Assembly: GCA_947462875.1 (NCBI GenBank)
Contig: CANHQJ010000031.1
Coordinates: 1 to 39,607 of the forward strand
DNA length: 39,607 nt
Origin: Verrucomicrobiia bacterium
GTDB taxonomy: Bacteria > Verrucomicrobiota > Verrucomicrobiia > Verrucomicrobiales > Akkermansiaceae
Direction: 5' to 3'
A model generated the notes under the pieces. The model was given only the letters and a program-made list of their open reading frames with translations. It was not told the DNA's origin and did no database searches. Of this stretch, positions 1 through 7,765 are shown piece after piece. The position numbers were made by a program, and so were the translations under genes. Each line of letters starts with the position of its first letter. The first letter of the stretch is position 1.

Positions 1-140
1 AGCTCGCAATTTTCTCATAGCCTTCCTTCCTCGGAGCGGTTACCCTTTCCGAGTTGGCCTCTGATAGTAGTATGTTCATTTTCATGTTTGGTATTCCTAC
101 AGGGGACTTGAACCCCATTTACAACGTGCCCATGCTGGGC

Positions 141-257
141 ACACACAAGTCGCTGGAGGTAACGCGGCTTCTGCCGCATGGGGAAAGGTTTGGTCACTCA
201 ATTATTTTCAGCGGTCGCGATAGTCGCGGAGCCGCGTCCCTCAGCTAGACGTTAAAC
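141..257 (+). other. attC-like imperfect inverted repeat (possible integron cassette boundary)
   Basis: The outer arm AAGTCGCTGGAGG (147-159) pairs imperfectly with CCCTCAGCTAGAC (238-250). The inner arm ACGCGGCT (162-169) pairs perfectly with AGCCGCGT (230-237). The right end is GTTAAAC (251-257), which fits the integron core GTTRRRY. Two nested stem boxes with bulges, about 117 bp long and ending 20 nt before a gene start, is the layout known for attC sites. The left core (RYYYAAC) is not recognisable, and no integrase is in the window, so this is a tentative call. Confidence 0.3.
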
Positions 258-277
258 ATCGCTCGCACACTCTCACT

Positions 278-1129
278 ATGAATCTTTTGTCACACAGTCT
301 CATCGCGTTCTCGCTTTCGGTCGCCTTTGCCGCCGCAGTTGAGTATCCCTACCCCAACCCCGAACCGCAAAAGACCGGCTGGCCTCTCACTCCGGAGGAG
401 CGTGCTTATGTCGTCGAGCGGCCGGAGCACGACCGTCGCCCCGGCCGCGAGGCGAACAAGCATCTGCCTCAGTTCTGGCCAGCAGTGCCCTCTGCGGGTG
501 CGTTTGGTGGCGATGCTTGGCTCAGACTCCACGAGGCGCACGTTAAGACCGTGCAGGCCAACCAAGGCCCACTCGATGTGCTGCTCGTGGGCGACAGCAT
601 CACCATCCAATGGGGCGATGCGTGGGCTACGCACTTCCCGGGGCTCAAAACAGTCAACATTGGCATCGGCGGCGACAAGACACAGAACGTCCTTTGGCGT
701 CTCGACCACGGTGGCGTCGCAGGTCTCCAACCGAAGGCCATCGTGCTCATGATCGGCAACAACAACATGTTCTTCACGCCTGAGACTGGTGTCGAGGCCG
801 CCGCCAGAGGCATCCAAATGTGCGTCGCCAACCTGCGCGAGAAGTTTCCTGCCGCAGAGGTCATCGTCGCCAAGATACTTCCCGCCCACGCCCCCGGCGT
901 CCGCTTCTACGAAGACATCAAGAAGACCAACGCGGCCCTTGAGGCACTCAAGCTCAACAGCGACCCGAAAGTTCACATCCTCGACCTCTGGTCTGACTTC
1001 ACCACCGCTGATGGCGCGCTCAAGCCCGATCTCTTTTCCGCCGACAATATCCACCTCACCCAAGCAGGGGGCTACAAGGTGTATGCGGCCAAGCTGAAGC
1101 CCCTATTGGAGCGCGCCCTCGGCAAATGA
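278..1129 (+). CDS. Secreted SGNH/GDSL-family hydrolase (PAF-acetylhydrolase-like)
   Basis: The 283-residue protein starts with a hydrophobic signal peptide (about residues 1-20, AFAAA before VEYP), so it is exported. Four SGNH blocks are visible: GDSIT with the nucleophile Ser107, a glycine-bearing NIGIGGDKT segment near 128-136, GNNN at 160-163, and DNIH at 256-259 supplying Asp256 and His259. The arrangement matches the platelet-activating-factor acetylhydrolase subunit type, which hydrolyses ester or acetyl groups; in Verrucomicrobia and Planctomycetes such proteins are often fused to or near carbohydrate-active enzymes, so a carbohydrate esterase role is possible. No Shine-Dalgarno sequence precedes the ATG. 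The gene lies tightly between two attC-like inverted repeats (20 nt on each side), as in an integron cassette. Family assignment is firm; the substrate is unknown. Confidence 0.88.
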   Translation: MNLLSHSLIAFSLSVAFAAAVEYPYPNPEPQKTGWPLTPEERAYVVERPEHDRRPGREANKHLPQFWPAVPSAGAFGGDAWLRLHEAHVKTVQANQGPLDVLLVGDSITIQWGDAWATHFPGLKTVNIGIGGDKTQNVLWRLDHGGVAGLQPKAIVLMIGNNNMFFTPETGVEAAARGIQMCVANLREKFPAAEVIVAKILPAHAPGVRFYEDIKKTNAALEALKLNSDPKVHILDLWSDFTTADGALKPDLFSADNIHLTQAGGYKVYAAKLKPLLERALGK

Positions 1130-1147
1130 CCGCAACGGCTGACAAAG

Positions 1148-1250
1148 CGCGGCTGAACAAGCGCTGGGGCACCCTACATTCTGCCATGATTTCCTCGAAT
1201 TCCAACATCAACCCTGCTATCGACGCCCAGTGGTGCGAGCGCTTGGATCT
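1148..1250 (+). other. Second attC-like inverted repeat downstream of the SGNH hydrolase
   Basis: CAAGCGCT (1158-1165) and CACC (1170-1173) pair with GGTG (1232-1235) and AGCGCTTG (1238-1245), leaving a small bulge of unequal length between the two boxes. The left edge reads GCTGAAC, one base off RYYYAAC. The right edge reads CTTGGAT, one base off GTTRRRY. It begins about 20 nt after the stop codon of the hydrolase. The spacing resembles attC, but both cores are imperfect, so it may be degenerate or an unrelated hairpin. Confidence 0.25.
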
Positions 1251-1279
1251 TGACAGGCCAAATAACCGTGCAACAGTAT
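1250..1279 (+). promoter_or_regulatory. Candidate sigma-70 promoter of the Asp-rich repeat protein gene
   Basis: TTGACA (1250-1255), an 18-nt spacer and CAGTAT (1274-1279) sit just past the second attC-like repeat. The predicted start near 1286 would give a 15-nt leader before the ATG at 1301. Confidence 0.35.
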
Positions 1280-1300
1280 GTTCGAAATAAGCTAAAATCC

Positions 1301-2413
1301 ATGAAAACAGTAGACACCAAATTGATTCATTGCTCCGCGCTCTTGGCATTCCATCTCTGCATTGCTCCCGTTGCTTTTGCTCAAACGCCCAATCAGGCAG
1401 ACCTGGATCGCGACGGGATTCCAAATGTTTCAGACCTCGACATCGACAATGATGGGATTCCTAACGGGCGAGATCGCAACATCGATGGAGGAACCGCGCG
1501 ATCGGGCCCTCTGCGAGGGAAACTCATCGGCGACAAGCTCCCCAATAATCACAGCGCAGAGCTTGACATGGATGCGGATGGGCTGCCCGACAATCATCCC
1601 GGTGAAACTGACATCGATGGAGACGGTCTCCTTGATTCGGATCAGAGACGCGAATGGGATATCGACGGTGATGGGCTTGCCAATGGCTTGGATGGTGAAG
1701 CGGATGGCGATGGGATTCTCAATGCTAAGGATATTGATATGTATGGAGATGGCGCAATCAATGACATCTTCCTTGGTGGCGGCGCGGAGGATGCTTATGC
1801 ACCCGACGACTCCGTATTACCAATCATCAACTTCGTGAGTGCAGAGCTTCGCAGAATTTTTCAGATTCCCGCATCAGACACAGGTCTTCGGGTCAGAGTG
1901 CAAACTGAAAAATTTGGCACTTTGATCACAGGTGTTTGGCGGTATTTGAGTGCCGACAACATCCAGGTTTATGCCAATTGGTGTTACTCGGAAGAGAATC
2001 CGAAAGACTTGGTCGTTTCCGTGATCTACCAATACAATGGACCTTACTCAAACAACCCAGAGGACTATTCCAACCCGTCGTTTTATACCATTTCCAAGGA
2101 GTCGAGAGTTTATGCGCAGTATCCGCGTGGTCCTATAACCTTTGTAAGTTGGCTCCCCGGGGAACCCGCTGGTTTCTTCTACACGGAACCAAACGAGCAA
2201 GCCACCGGTTTTGCTCCTCCCTACGAGGCCTTGAGGACTGCGCTTAGCGCGTATCCCAACTCTTGGTCGGATCCGGAATACCTCGGCTTTTCCGGCGATC
2301 TCGCCACTACCCCCGGCCTTAGCAGCCTGCAGCCCTTGATCAGCCTGCAACGCATCATCATGCAGGTGACGAGGACTGGGTATGGGCGGCTTGAATCCCG
2401 GGCAGTTCGCTAA
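1301..2413 (+). CDS. Exported protein with thrombospondin-type-3-like Asp-rich repeats, unknown C-terminal domain
   Basis: The ATG at 1301 is chosen over an upstream TTG because it begins a clean signal peptide (MKTVDTKLIHCSALLAF..., cleavage expected after AFA). The 370-residue product has an N-terminal stretch (about 30-165) of at least seven DxDxDGxxD-type loops, such as DLDRDGIPN, DIDNDGIPN, DIDGDGLLD and DIDGDGLAN, which in the thrombospondin type 3 and EF-hand-like families bind calcium. The remaining 200 residues match nothing I recognise; they are rich in aromatic residues and contain two strings, YANWCYSEENP and VSWLPGEPAGFFYTEP, that look like beta-strand edges. It is probably an extracellular or outer-surface protein. 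The following 530 bp hold no gene, and its GC and codon usage are lower than in the housekeeping genes nearby, which fits transfer. Confidence 0.7.
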   Translation: MKTVDTKLIHCSALLAFHLCIAPVAFAQTPNQADLDRDGIPNVSDLDIDNDGIPNGRDRNIDGGTARSGPLRGKLIGDKLPNNHSAELDMDADGLPDNHPGETDIDGDGLLDSDQRREWDIDGDGLANGLDGEADGDGILNAKDIDMYGDGAINDIFLGGGAEDAYAPDDSVLPIINFVSAELRRIFQIPASDTGLRVRVQTEKFGTLITGVWRYLSADNIQVYANWCYSEENPKDLVVSVIYQYNGPYSNNPEDYSNPSFYTISKESRVYAQYPRGPITFVSWLPGEPAGFFYTEPNEQATGFAPPYEALRTALSAYPNSWSDPEYLGFSGDLATTPGLSSLQPLISLQRIIMQVTRTGYGRLESRAVR

Positions 2414-2951
2414 CGCAGACGTGAGGTCTTTTTTTCGCTATAGTATTTTTCAGGACGGTGACGCGTTATTGAAGTATACAGAATCGGGCAGGCGGGAGAT
2501 TCTAACTCCCGCACCCCACACCAGCGGCCCTACGAATCCGCAGGACGGCGGTTCCCATGCACCAACTGTTACCTTTAGGATCCTTGTGCTAGCAACTAGT
2601 TCCTGAGTAGTCATTGTTAGCGAATTGGGGTGACACTTTGAATAGCACCCAATGAACGAAACAGATGAAGCGTCTTAGCAGCAACATACCGTGGGCGACA
2701 ATCCGTTTATCTATTGTTAGAACAAAGGCACACGTGCGCTTGCACTGGAACACGCCTCTGTTTCAATGGGATCGGTTCTCCGCAAACCATTTGACAAGAT
2801 CAGTGATTTAGCTCTACGCCGCAACGAAACCAACTTATCAAACATGATCATCCGGAGCGGATTCGGCATCCTATCCGGGATTCATTCCCGCTACCACGCT
2901 GTATCTATTCTGCCGATGTGCTGGAGCCGCCCGGAGTGCATCGGGCAAGCA
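2414..2951. other. Gene-poor stretch with a 7-bp hairpin
   Basis: No convincing coding region was found on either strand. The one clear structure is GCGGGAG-ATTCTAA-CTCCCGC (2492-2512), a perfect 7-bp stem with a 7-nt loop followed by ACCCCACACCA. It resembles a tRNA 3' end at first sight, but no 5' acceptor strand exists upstream. The stretch is AT-richer than the genes to its right and ends where rsmE terminates. Confidence 0.5.
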
Positions 2952-3674
2952 TCAGACATAATGGCAACGCAGTGCCGCGAGTGCATACAACGCCGCTGTC
3001 TCACTGCGCAGAACAAGGGTGCCCAGGGTCGAGGGCTGGAATCCGGCCTGCAGGGCGAGCCGCGTTTCATCTAACGAAAAATCTCCCTCAGGACCGATCA
3101 TGAGTGTGACTTGGTCGCAGCAGGACAGGGACTCGATCACCTGGCGCAAGGGCCGCGCTCCGGGCGCGAGCGAGGCAATGATTTTTCCGCCGCTGCGTTC
3201 TTGTGCGAGAAACTCTCTTCCATCCAGCGGTGCCTCTACGATAGGCATCCAGTACTGCCCGCATTGCTTGCAGGCCTCCTGCGCGACTTTCTGCCATTTC
3301 TGGGCTTTTTTGATCGCTTCATCGGCATCGTATTTCACGACGGTATGCCGCGTGACCAGCGGAACGATGCGCGACACGCCGAGTTCCACGGCTTTTTCGA
3401 TGATCCAGTCCATCGTTTTGCCCTTCGTCACCGCCTGGGCGAGCACGATTGCGGGGCGCGGTGACGGGTGATGCAGCACATCGCCAATTTCTAACAAAAC
3501 GGCATTCTTCCGTACATCGCGCAGCGTGGCGGCGGCACTGCGACCGCAGCCATCGAAAACCGTGATCACATCACCCGCGGTGAAGCGCAGCACTTGAGCG
3601 CAGTGGCGCGATTCCTCTTCCTCCAACTGCGCCTGAGCATGCCAGGCATCGGGAGGAAGAAAGAAGCGCGCCAT
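2952..3674 (-). CDS. rsmE: 16S rRNA (uracil-1498-N3)-methyltransferase RsmE
   Basis: This 240-residue cytoplasmic SPOUT-class enzyme methylates U1498 of 16S rRNA with S-adenosylmethionine. Diagnostic knot motifs are IGPEGDFS at 193-200 and LGTLVLRSETA at 217-227, which form the cofactor-binding trefoil; the N-terminal PUA-like domain covers about 1-70 and includes RHCAQVLR. Length is typical of the family (about 240-250). It is the last gene of a grpE-dnaJ-rsmE unit and starts 12 nt after dnaJ stops, the same order seen in many other phyla where rsmE follows dnaJ. There is no Shine-Dalgarno sequence. Confidence is high. Confidence 0.93.
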   Translation of the reverse strand: MARFFLPPDAWHAQAQLEEEESRHCAQVLRFTAGDVITVFDGCGRSAAATLRDVRKNAVLLEIGDVLHHPSPRPAIVLAQAVTKGKTMDWIIEKAVELGVSRIVPLVTRHTVVKYDADEAIKKAQKWQKVAQEACKQCGQYWMPIVEAPLDGREFLAQERSGGKIIASLAPGARPLRQVIESLSCCDQVTLMIGPEGDFSLDETRLALQAGFQPSTLGTLVLRSETAALYALAALRCHYV

Positions 3675-3686
3675 GAGAGAAATCCG

Positions 3687-4826
3687 TTAGATATCGAAGA
3701 ACCGCTTGGCCTTGGCGAAGAAGCTCTCCTCCATCGGCTTGTTTTTCTCACCGATCGATTCCCCGAAGGCGCGCAATTTTTCCTGCTGCTCGCTGTTGAG
3801 CTTGGTCGGCACCTCCACTTGCATGGAAACGTGCAGATCACCACGGCGGCCACCGCTGAGATTGCTCATGCCTTTTTCCTTCAGGCGGAACACCGTGCCG
3901 CCCTGGGTGCCGGCGGGGATTTTGATCGAGGCCTGGCCATCGAGCGTGGGCACTTTCGTTTCACCACCGAGCGCGGCGGTGACAAAGGAAATCGGCACTT
4001 CGCAGAGCAGATCGTTGCCATCGCGTTCGAAAAAATCGTGCTTCTTGATGATGAGGAAAACGTAGAGATCGCCCGAGGGACCGCCGCGCAGGCCGGCATC
4101 GCCATTGCCCGTGGAGCGGAGGCGAGTACCGGTATCCACGCCCGCGGGAATGCGGATCTTGATGCTGGTTTCCTTTTGCACGCGGCCCTCGCCACGGCAG
4201 GCATCGCAGGGATCGGAAATCAGTTCACCCGTACCGTGACAGGTGGGGCACTCGCTTTGTTGCACGAAGATGCCCGCCGAACGGGTGACCACGCCGCGAC
4301 CGCCGCAGGTGTGGCATTTTTTCGTGCCGCTGCCGCTTTTCGAACCCGTGGTGCCGCAGGTGTCACAGGCGACGTAGCGCTCGATGAGCAGTTCCTTTTC
4401 GACACCGCGCGCCGCTTCTTCGAGCGTCATTTCCAGATCGTAGCGCAGATCGCTGCCGCGTTGCTTGCCGCTCTTGCGCCGGCCACCGCCGCCGCCGAAC
4501 ATGTCTTCGAATCCGCCGCCGAAGGCACCGCCGAAAACCTCGCGGAACAGGTCCATGGGATCGTGGAAACCACCGCCGCCTCCGCCGCCGCCGGGACCGC
4601 TGAAGGCCTGGTGCCCGTAGCGATCGTAGGCCGCGCGTTTGTCTTCATCGCTCAGCACGTCATAGGCCTCGCCGAGCTCCTTGAACTTTTCCTCCGCCGC
4701 TTTGTCGCCCTGGTTTTTATCGGGATGCCATTGCATCGCCAATTTCCGATAGGCTTTTTTGATCTCATCGGCACTGGCCGATTTGCCGACGCCAAGAATT
4801 TCGTAATAATCGCGTTTCTCCGCCAT
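3687..4826 (-). CDS. dnaJ: Chaperone DnaJ (Hsp40)
   Basis: This 379-residue co-chaperone stimulates the DnaK ATPase and delivers unfolded substrates. The J domain spans about 1-70 with the HPD tripeptide at 34-36. A glycine/phenylalanine-rich linker follows (about 74-115) with a long glycine run. Four zinc-binding CxxCxGxG-type repeats have Cys154/157, 171/174, 193/196 and 207/210, so this is a type I (DnaJA) protein; the first repeat reads CDTCGTTG, with Thr in place of one Gly. C-terminal substrate-binding domains complete it. It lies 6 nt downstream of grpE and 12 nt upstream of rsmE, so the three are probably co-transcribed. dnaK is not in the window. Confidence 0.97.
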   Translation of the reverse strand: MAEKRDYYEILGVGKSASADEIKKAYRKLAMQWHPDKNQGDKAAEEKFKELGEAYDVLSDEDKRAAYDRYGHQAFSGPGGGGGGGGFHDPMDLFREVFGGAFGGGFEDMFGGGGGRRKSGKQRGSDLRYDLEMTLEEAARGVEKELLIERYVACDTCGTTGSKSGSGTKKCHTCGGRGVVTRSAGIFVQQSECPTCHGTGELISDPCDACRGEGRVQKETSIKIRIPAGVDTGTRLRSTGNGDAGLRGGPSGDLYVFLIIKKHDFFERDGNDLLCEVPISFVTAALGGETKVPTLDGQASIKIPAGTQGGTVFRLKEKGMSNLSGGRRGDLHVSMQVEVPTKLNSEQQEKLRAFGESIGEKNKPMEESFFAKAKRFFDI

Positions 4827-4832
4827 ATCTGT

Positions 4833-5381
4833 TTATTCGGCTGAATCTTCCTTGGCTTTGGCGACGACCACATTGGCCGGGCGCAACAGACGATCCCGCA
4901 AGCGGAAACCGCGGCGCAGCACGCGCAGGACTGTGCCGGGGGCGACATCGGTGCTTACCTCCTCGCTCACGGCCTCGTGAATGTTCGGATCGAAGGCGAG
5001 GTTCAGCGCCACGATTTCCTCCACGCCTTGCTGGCTGAGGAAATCGGCGAACTGCTTGCGCACCATGTCCATGCCGATGTAGATCATCGAGCCGGGATCG
5101 TTGGATGCCGCCATCATGCCCATTTCGAAGTTATCGAGGATGGGGATGAGTTGCTCTAACAAATCCTGATTGCCGAATCGCACGGCCTCCTCGCGCTCAC
5201 GTGCCACGCGTTTGCGGAAATTATCGAAATCCGCCGCCGTTCTCACGGCCAGATCGCGCCAGCGCGCCACCTCTTCCGCCATGGCTTGTGCCTGATCGCC
5301 CGCTTCCTGCTCTTCGGCCGTGGCAAGCGCGGGATCTTCCGGCATTTCCGCTCCGGTTGTTGTTGTTTCTTTTTCGCTCAT
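4833..5381 (-). CDS. grpE: Nucleotide exchange factor GrpE
   Basis: The 182-residue product is the DnaK nucleotide exchange factor. The N-terminal 40 residues are acidic and disordered. A long helix follows (about 35-85) that includes DLAVRTAADFDNFRKR, a hallmark of the GrpE dimer helix. The C-terminal beta domain contains NIHEAV and the closing GFRLRDRLLRPANVVVAK, where family members have GY.l..R.lRpA.V.V. It is first in the grpE-dnaJ-rsmE unit. A promoter-like element 10-37 nt upstream would start transcription about 3 nt before the ATG. No CIRCE inverted repeat is seen upstream, so a HrcA-type control is not supported here. Confidence 0.95.
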   Translation of the reverse strand: MSEKETTTTGAEMPEDPALATAEEQEAGDQAQAMAEEVARWRDLAVRTAADFDNFRKRVAREREEAVRFGNQDLLEQLIPILDNFEMGMMAASNDPGSMIYIGMDMVRKQFADFLSQQGVEEIVALNLAFDPNIHEAVSEEVSTDVAPGTVLRVLRRGFRLRDRLLRPANVVVAKAKEDSAE

Positions 5382-5390
5382 ACGCCCGTA

Positions 5391-5418
5391 TCTCTACTCA
5401 GGAAAAGTGTTTCGTCAA
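5391..5418 (-). promoter_or_regulatory. Candidate grpE operon promoter (near-leaderless)
   Basis: On the minus strand, TTGACG (complement of 5413-5418), a 16-nt spacer and TAGAGA (complement of 5391-5396). The expected start is near 5384, only about 3 nt before the grpE ATG at 5381. It fits between grpE and the 3' end of leuA. Confidence 0.5.
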
Positions 5419-5426
5419 CTCCGGAC

Positions 5427-7124
5427 TCATGCATTTGCCGGGTGCAGCAAATTCCACGCGCTCACCAGCGCGCGCAGTCCCGCCATTTCGATCGAGCTGT
5501 CGATGCCTGCGCCCCAGAGCAAACGGCCATCGTCCGCCTGCAACTGCACATAGGCCGCCGCGCTCGCATCGGAACCACCGCGCACCGCGTGCGAGCGGTA
5601 GTCGGTGACCTTGAAGTCCTTCAACCCACCGCCCTCCAGCGCATGAACGAAGGCGTTGATCGGCCCGTTGCCACGGCCGACGATTTGTTTCGGCTCACCT
5701 TGATGGATGATCGTGGCACGGCACTCGACCACGCCACGCTCATCGGTCAGGTGGATGAGTTCGTATTCCGTGACATCGAGCGGGCTCGTCACGTTGGCGA
5801 AATGCTGGTGAAACGCTTCGCCGATTTCATCCGCGGACATTTCGCGGCCCCACTGATCGGCGAGATCGTAAATAAATTTCCCGACTTGCGGATGCATCGT
5901 TTTCGGCAAATCCAGGCCGTGCTCGCGATCGAGAATGTAGGCCACGCCGCCTTTGCCGGATTGCGAGTTGATGCGGATGATCGCCTCGTAGCTGCGGCCG
6001 ATGTCCTGCGGATCGATGGTCAGGTACGGCACCGCCCACGGCACCTCCTCCGTGCTCGCCGCCCGATCCTGATCGCGGCGGTCCAGGCCTTTTTTGATCG
6101 CGTCCTGGTGTGATCCGGAAAACGCGGTGAAGACCAGTTCGCCCGCATACGGCTGGCGCTCCGGCACAACCAGGCGGCAGCAGCGCTCGTACACATGGCG
6201 CACGGAGGCCAGATCGGAAAAGTCCAGTCCCGTGGGAATGCCATGGCTGTTCATGTTCAGCGCTACGGTGACGATATCGAGATTGCCCGTGCGCTCGCCA
6301 TTGCCAAACAAGGTCCCCTCCACGCGATCCGCACCGGCGAGCAAGCCGAGCTCCGTGGCGGCCGTGCCCGTGCCGCGGTCATTGTGCGTGTGGAGGGAAA
6401 TGATCACGCTATCCCGATCGCGGATATTGCGGCACATCCACTCGATCTGGTCCGCATGCACATTCGGCAGGCACCACTCGACGGTGTTGGGCAGGTTGAG
6501 AATGATTTTTTTCTCCGGCGTGGGCTGCCACACATCCATCACCGCATGGCAACACTCTAACGCAAAATCCAGCTCCGTATCGCTGAAGCTCTCGGGGGAA
6601 TACTGGAACGTCCACTCCGTCTCCGGTGCCAGCGCGGCATACTGCGCCACCCACTGCGCGCCCTGCACGGCGATGGCTCTCGTGTCTTCCCGCGTGGCAT
6701 TGTGGAACGTCACACGCCGCTGCAAGGTGCTGGTCGGATTGTAAAGGTGCACGATCGCCTGCTTCACGCCCTTGAGGCTCTCGTAGCTGCGCTGGATCAA
6801 ATGCTCGCGCGCCTGCACCAGCACCTGGATCGTCACATTTTCCGGAATCCGGTTTTCCTCGATCAATCGTCGCACGAAATGGAATTCCGTATCGGAAGCG
6901 GACGGGAAACCGACTTCGATTTGCGTAAAGCCGATGCGCACGAGCATATCGAAGTATTCCAGCTTTTCCTCGATAGACATCGGCGTGGGCAGCGCCTGAT
7001 TGCCATCGCGTAGATCCACCGAGCACCAGATCGGGGCTCGCGTGATGGACTGGTCCGGCCAGGTCCGGTCCGGCAGGGACACCGGCGGAAATGGTCGATA
7101 CTTCGAGATGGATGAAGACTTCAT
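5427..7124 (-). CDS. leuA: 2-isopropylmalate synthase (long-form LeuA)
   Basis: The enzyme condenses acetyl-CoA with 2-ketoisovalerate, the first committed step of leucine synthesis. At 565 residues it belongs to the long LeuA type found in actinobacteria and many proteobacteria (RPFPPVSLPDRTWPD start). The TIM-barrel opens with WCSVDLRDGNQAL, in which Arg39 and Asp40 are the catalytic and metal-binding pair. The metal-binding HTHND lies in SLHTHNDRGT, and the GNGERTGN flexible loop is present. The C-terminal 130 residues (including GRGNGPINAFVHAL and GSDASAAAYVQ) form the regulatory LeuA_dimer domain, so feedback inhibition by leucine is likely. It stands alone; no leuBCD genes are in the window. 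Confidence 0.96.
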   Translation of the reverse strand: MKSSSISKYRPFPPVSLPDRTWPDQSITRAPIWCSVDLRDGNQALPTPMSIEEKLEYFDMLVRIGFTQIEVGFPSASDTEFHFVRRLIEENRIPENVTIQVLVQAREHLIQRSYESLKGVKQAIVHLYNPTSTLQRRVTFHNATREDTRAIAVQGAQWVAQYAALAPETEWTFQYSPESFSDTELDFALECCHAVMDVWQPTPEKKIILNLPNTVEWCLPNVHADQIEWMCRNIRDRDSVIISLHTHNDRGTGTAATELGLLAGADRVEGTLFGNGERTGNLDIVTVALNMNSHGIPTGLDFSDLASVRHVYERCCRLVVPERQPYAGELVFTAFSGSHQDAIKKGLDRRDQDRAASTEEVPWAVPYLTIDPQDIGRSYEAIIRINSQSGKGGVAYILDREHGLDLPKTMHPQVGKFIYDLADQWGREMSADEIGEAFHQHFANVTSPLDVTEYELIHLTDERGVVECRATIIHQGEPKQIVGRGNGPINAFVHALEGGGLKDFKVTDYRSHAVRGGSDASAAAYVQLQADDGRLLWGAGIDSSIEMAGLRALVSAWNLLHPANA

Positions 7125-7136
7125 AGCGGGAGGCGA

Positions 7137-7164
7137 ACGGTAGCCATTGCCCCGCTGGTGTCAA
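7137..7164 (-). promoter_or_regulatory. Candidate leuA promoter (near-leaderless)
   Basis: On the minus strand, TTGACA (complement of 7159-7164), a 16-nt spacer and TACCGT (complement of 7137-7142). The expected start lies about 6 nt before the leuA ATG at 7124. It overlaps the last codons of the upstream membrane-protein gene. No T-box or leader peptide was found, and there is no room for one. Confidence 0.5.
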
Positions 7165-7628
7165 GAATTGTCGTTGCCCTCCCTGACGCGCGTTAGCCGG
7201 TTCCGCCACGCCCCCAACAGCCCGCCCAGCCCCAGTCCCGGCCACAAGGTCAGGTCGCCGTGCCAGAGGACCAGTTTCGCATACAGCGTCACACCTAACA
7301 ACAGCAGCGCCATGCTCGCCGTCACGCGATGGCGTGCCGTCATCCAGGCATACACCGCGAACAGCGCATGCCCCGAAACCGGAGGCAGTCCCCAGAGCGG
7401 TCGCGCGATGGCGATCGCCAGCACACACCCATCCGCCACCCAGACCGCCGGAGCAACCGTCCCTTCACGCAAGCGCCCCACGCACCAGGCCCCCGCCGCA
7501 GCCGCCGCGGGAGTGTAGTACCACAACCGATAGAACAGCGCCTGCTGCTCATAAAAAAACACCGCGTATCCCATACAGACCACGGCAGCGAGTCCGGCAA
7601 ACAACAAGGTATGGTATGTCTCTTTCAA
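7161..7628 (-). CDS. Small multi-pass membrane protein of unknown function
   Basis: The 155-residue product starts with TTG; no in-frame ATG is available. It has about four hydrophobic segments: near 8-25 (LLFAGLAAVVCMGYAVFF), 38-50, 64-75 and 105-120, with Trp and Ala clusters, ending in a charged tail (RNRLTRVREGNDNS). I do not recognise a family. It lies just upstream of leuA on the same strand, and its stop precedes the leuA start by 36 nt, but leuA has its own promoter-like element, so co-transcription is uncertain. A G-TTA-G leucine codon at 7295 supports it being an ordinary native gene. Confidence 0.6.
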   Translation of the reverse strand: MKETYHTLLFAGLAAVVCMGYAVFFYEQQALFYRLWYYTPAAAAAGAWCVGRLREGTVAPAVWVADGCVLAIAIARPLWGLPPVSGHALFAVYAWMTARHRVTASMALLLLGVTLYAKLVLWHGDLTLWPGLGLGGLLGAWRNRLTRVREGNDNS

Positions 7629-7765
7629 CTAAGGAATGACCATAGATTTTCCCCATCCCCATTCCAAGGGGAATCCCAAAATTCATTCATCAATCCATCT
7701 CCCGCCTTGACTTTGCGAAGCAATCCTTCTAAAACGCTCTGCGTTATTGACTTGACGTCTCCTCC

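Noticed and set aside
90-125. tRNA T-arm-like sequence on the minus strand (G-TTCAAGT-C in a GGGG/CCCC stem, then GTAGGAAT-ACCA)
   Set aside because: No matching 5' acceptor strand or D arm lies in the expected 75 nt, and the possible anticodon loop lacks U33. It could be a tRNA 3'-end relic used as an attachment site, but nothing else supports that.
2407-2471. A third attC after the Asp-rich protein gene (TAACGC and GCGTTA 58 nt apart)
   Set aside because: The inner boxes do not pair, and neither core fits RYYYAAC or GTTRRRY.
2449-2523. tRNA or tmRNA 3' end suggested by GCGGGAG-ATTCTAA-CTCCCGC and a terminal ACACCA
   Set aside because: The loop is out of register with the T-loop consensus, the 5' partner strand is missing, and a tmRNA would overlap the coding region upstream.
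3594-4844. Long open frame on the plus strand opposite dnaJ
   Set aside because: It is the antisense shadow of dnaJ and rsmE; the Ala/His-rich translation has no domain and the minus-strand genes are certain.
5382-5426. CIRCE or other heat-shock operator upstream of grpE
   Set aside because: No 9-bp inverted repeat of the CIRCE type and no sigma-32-like element is present in the 45-bp gap.
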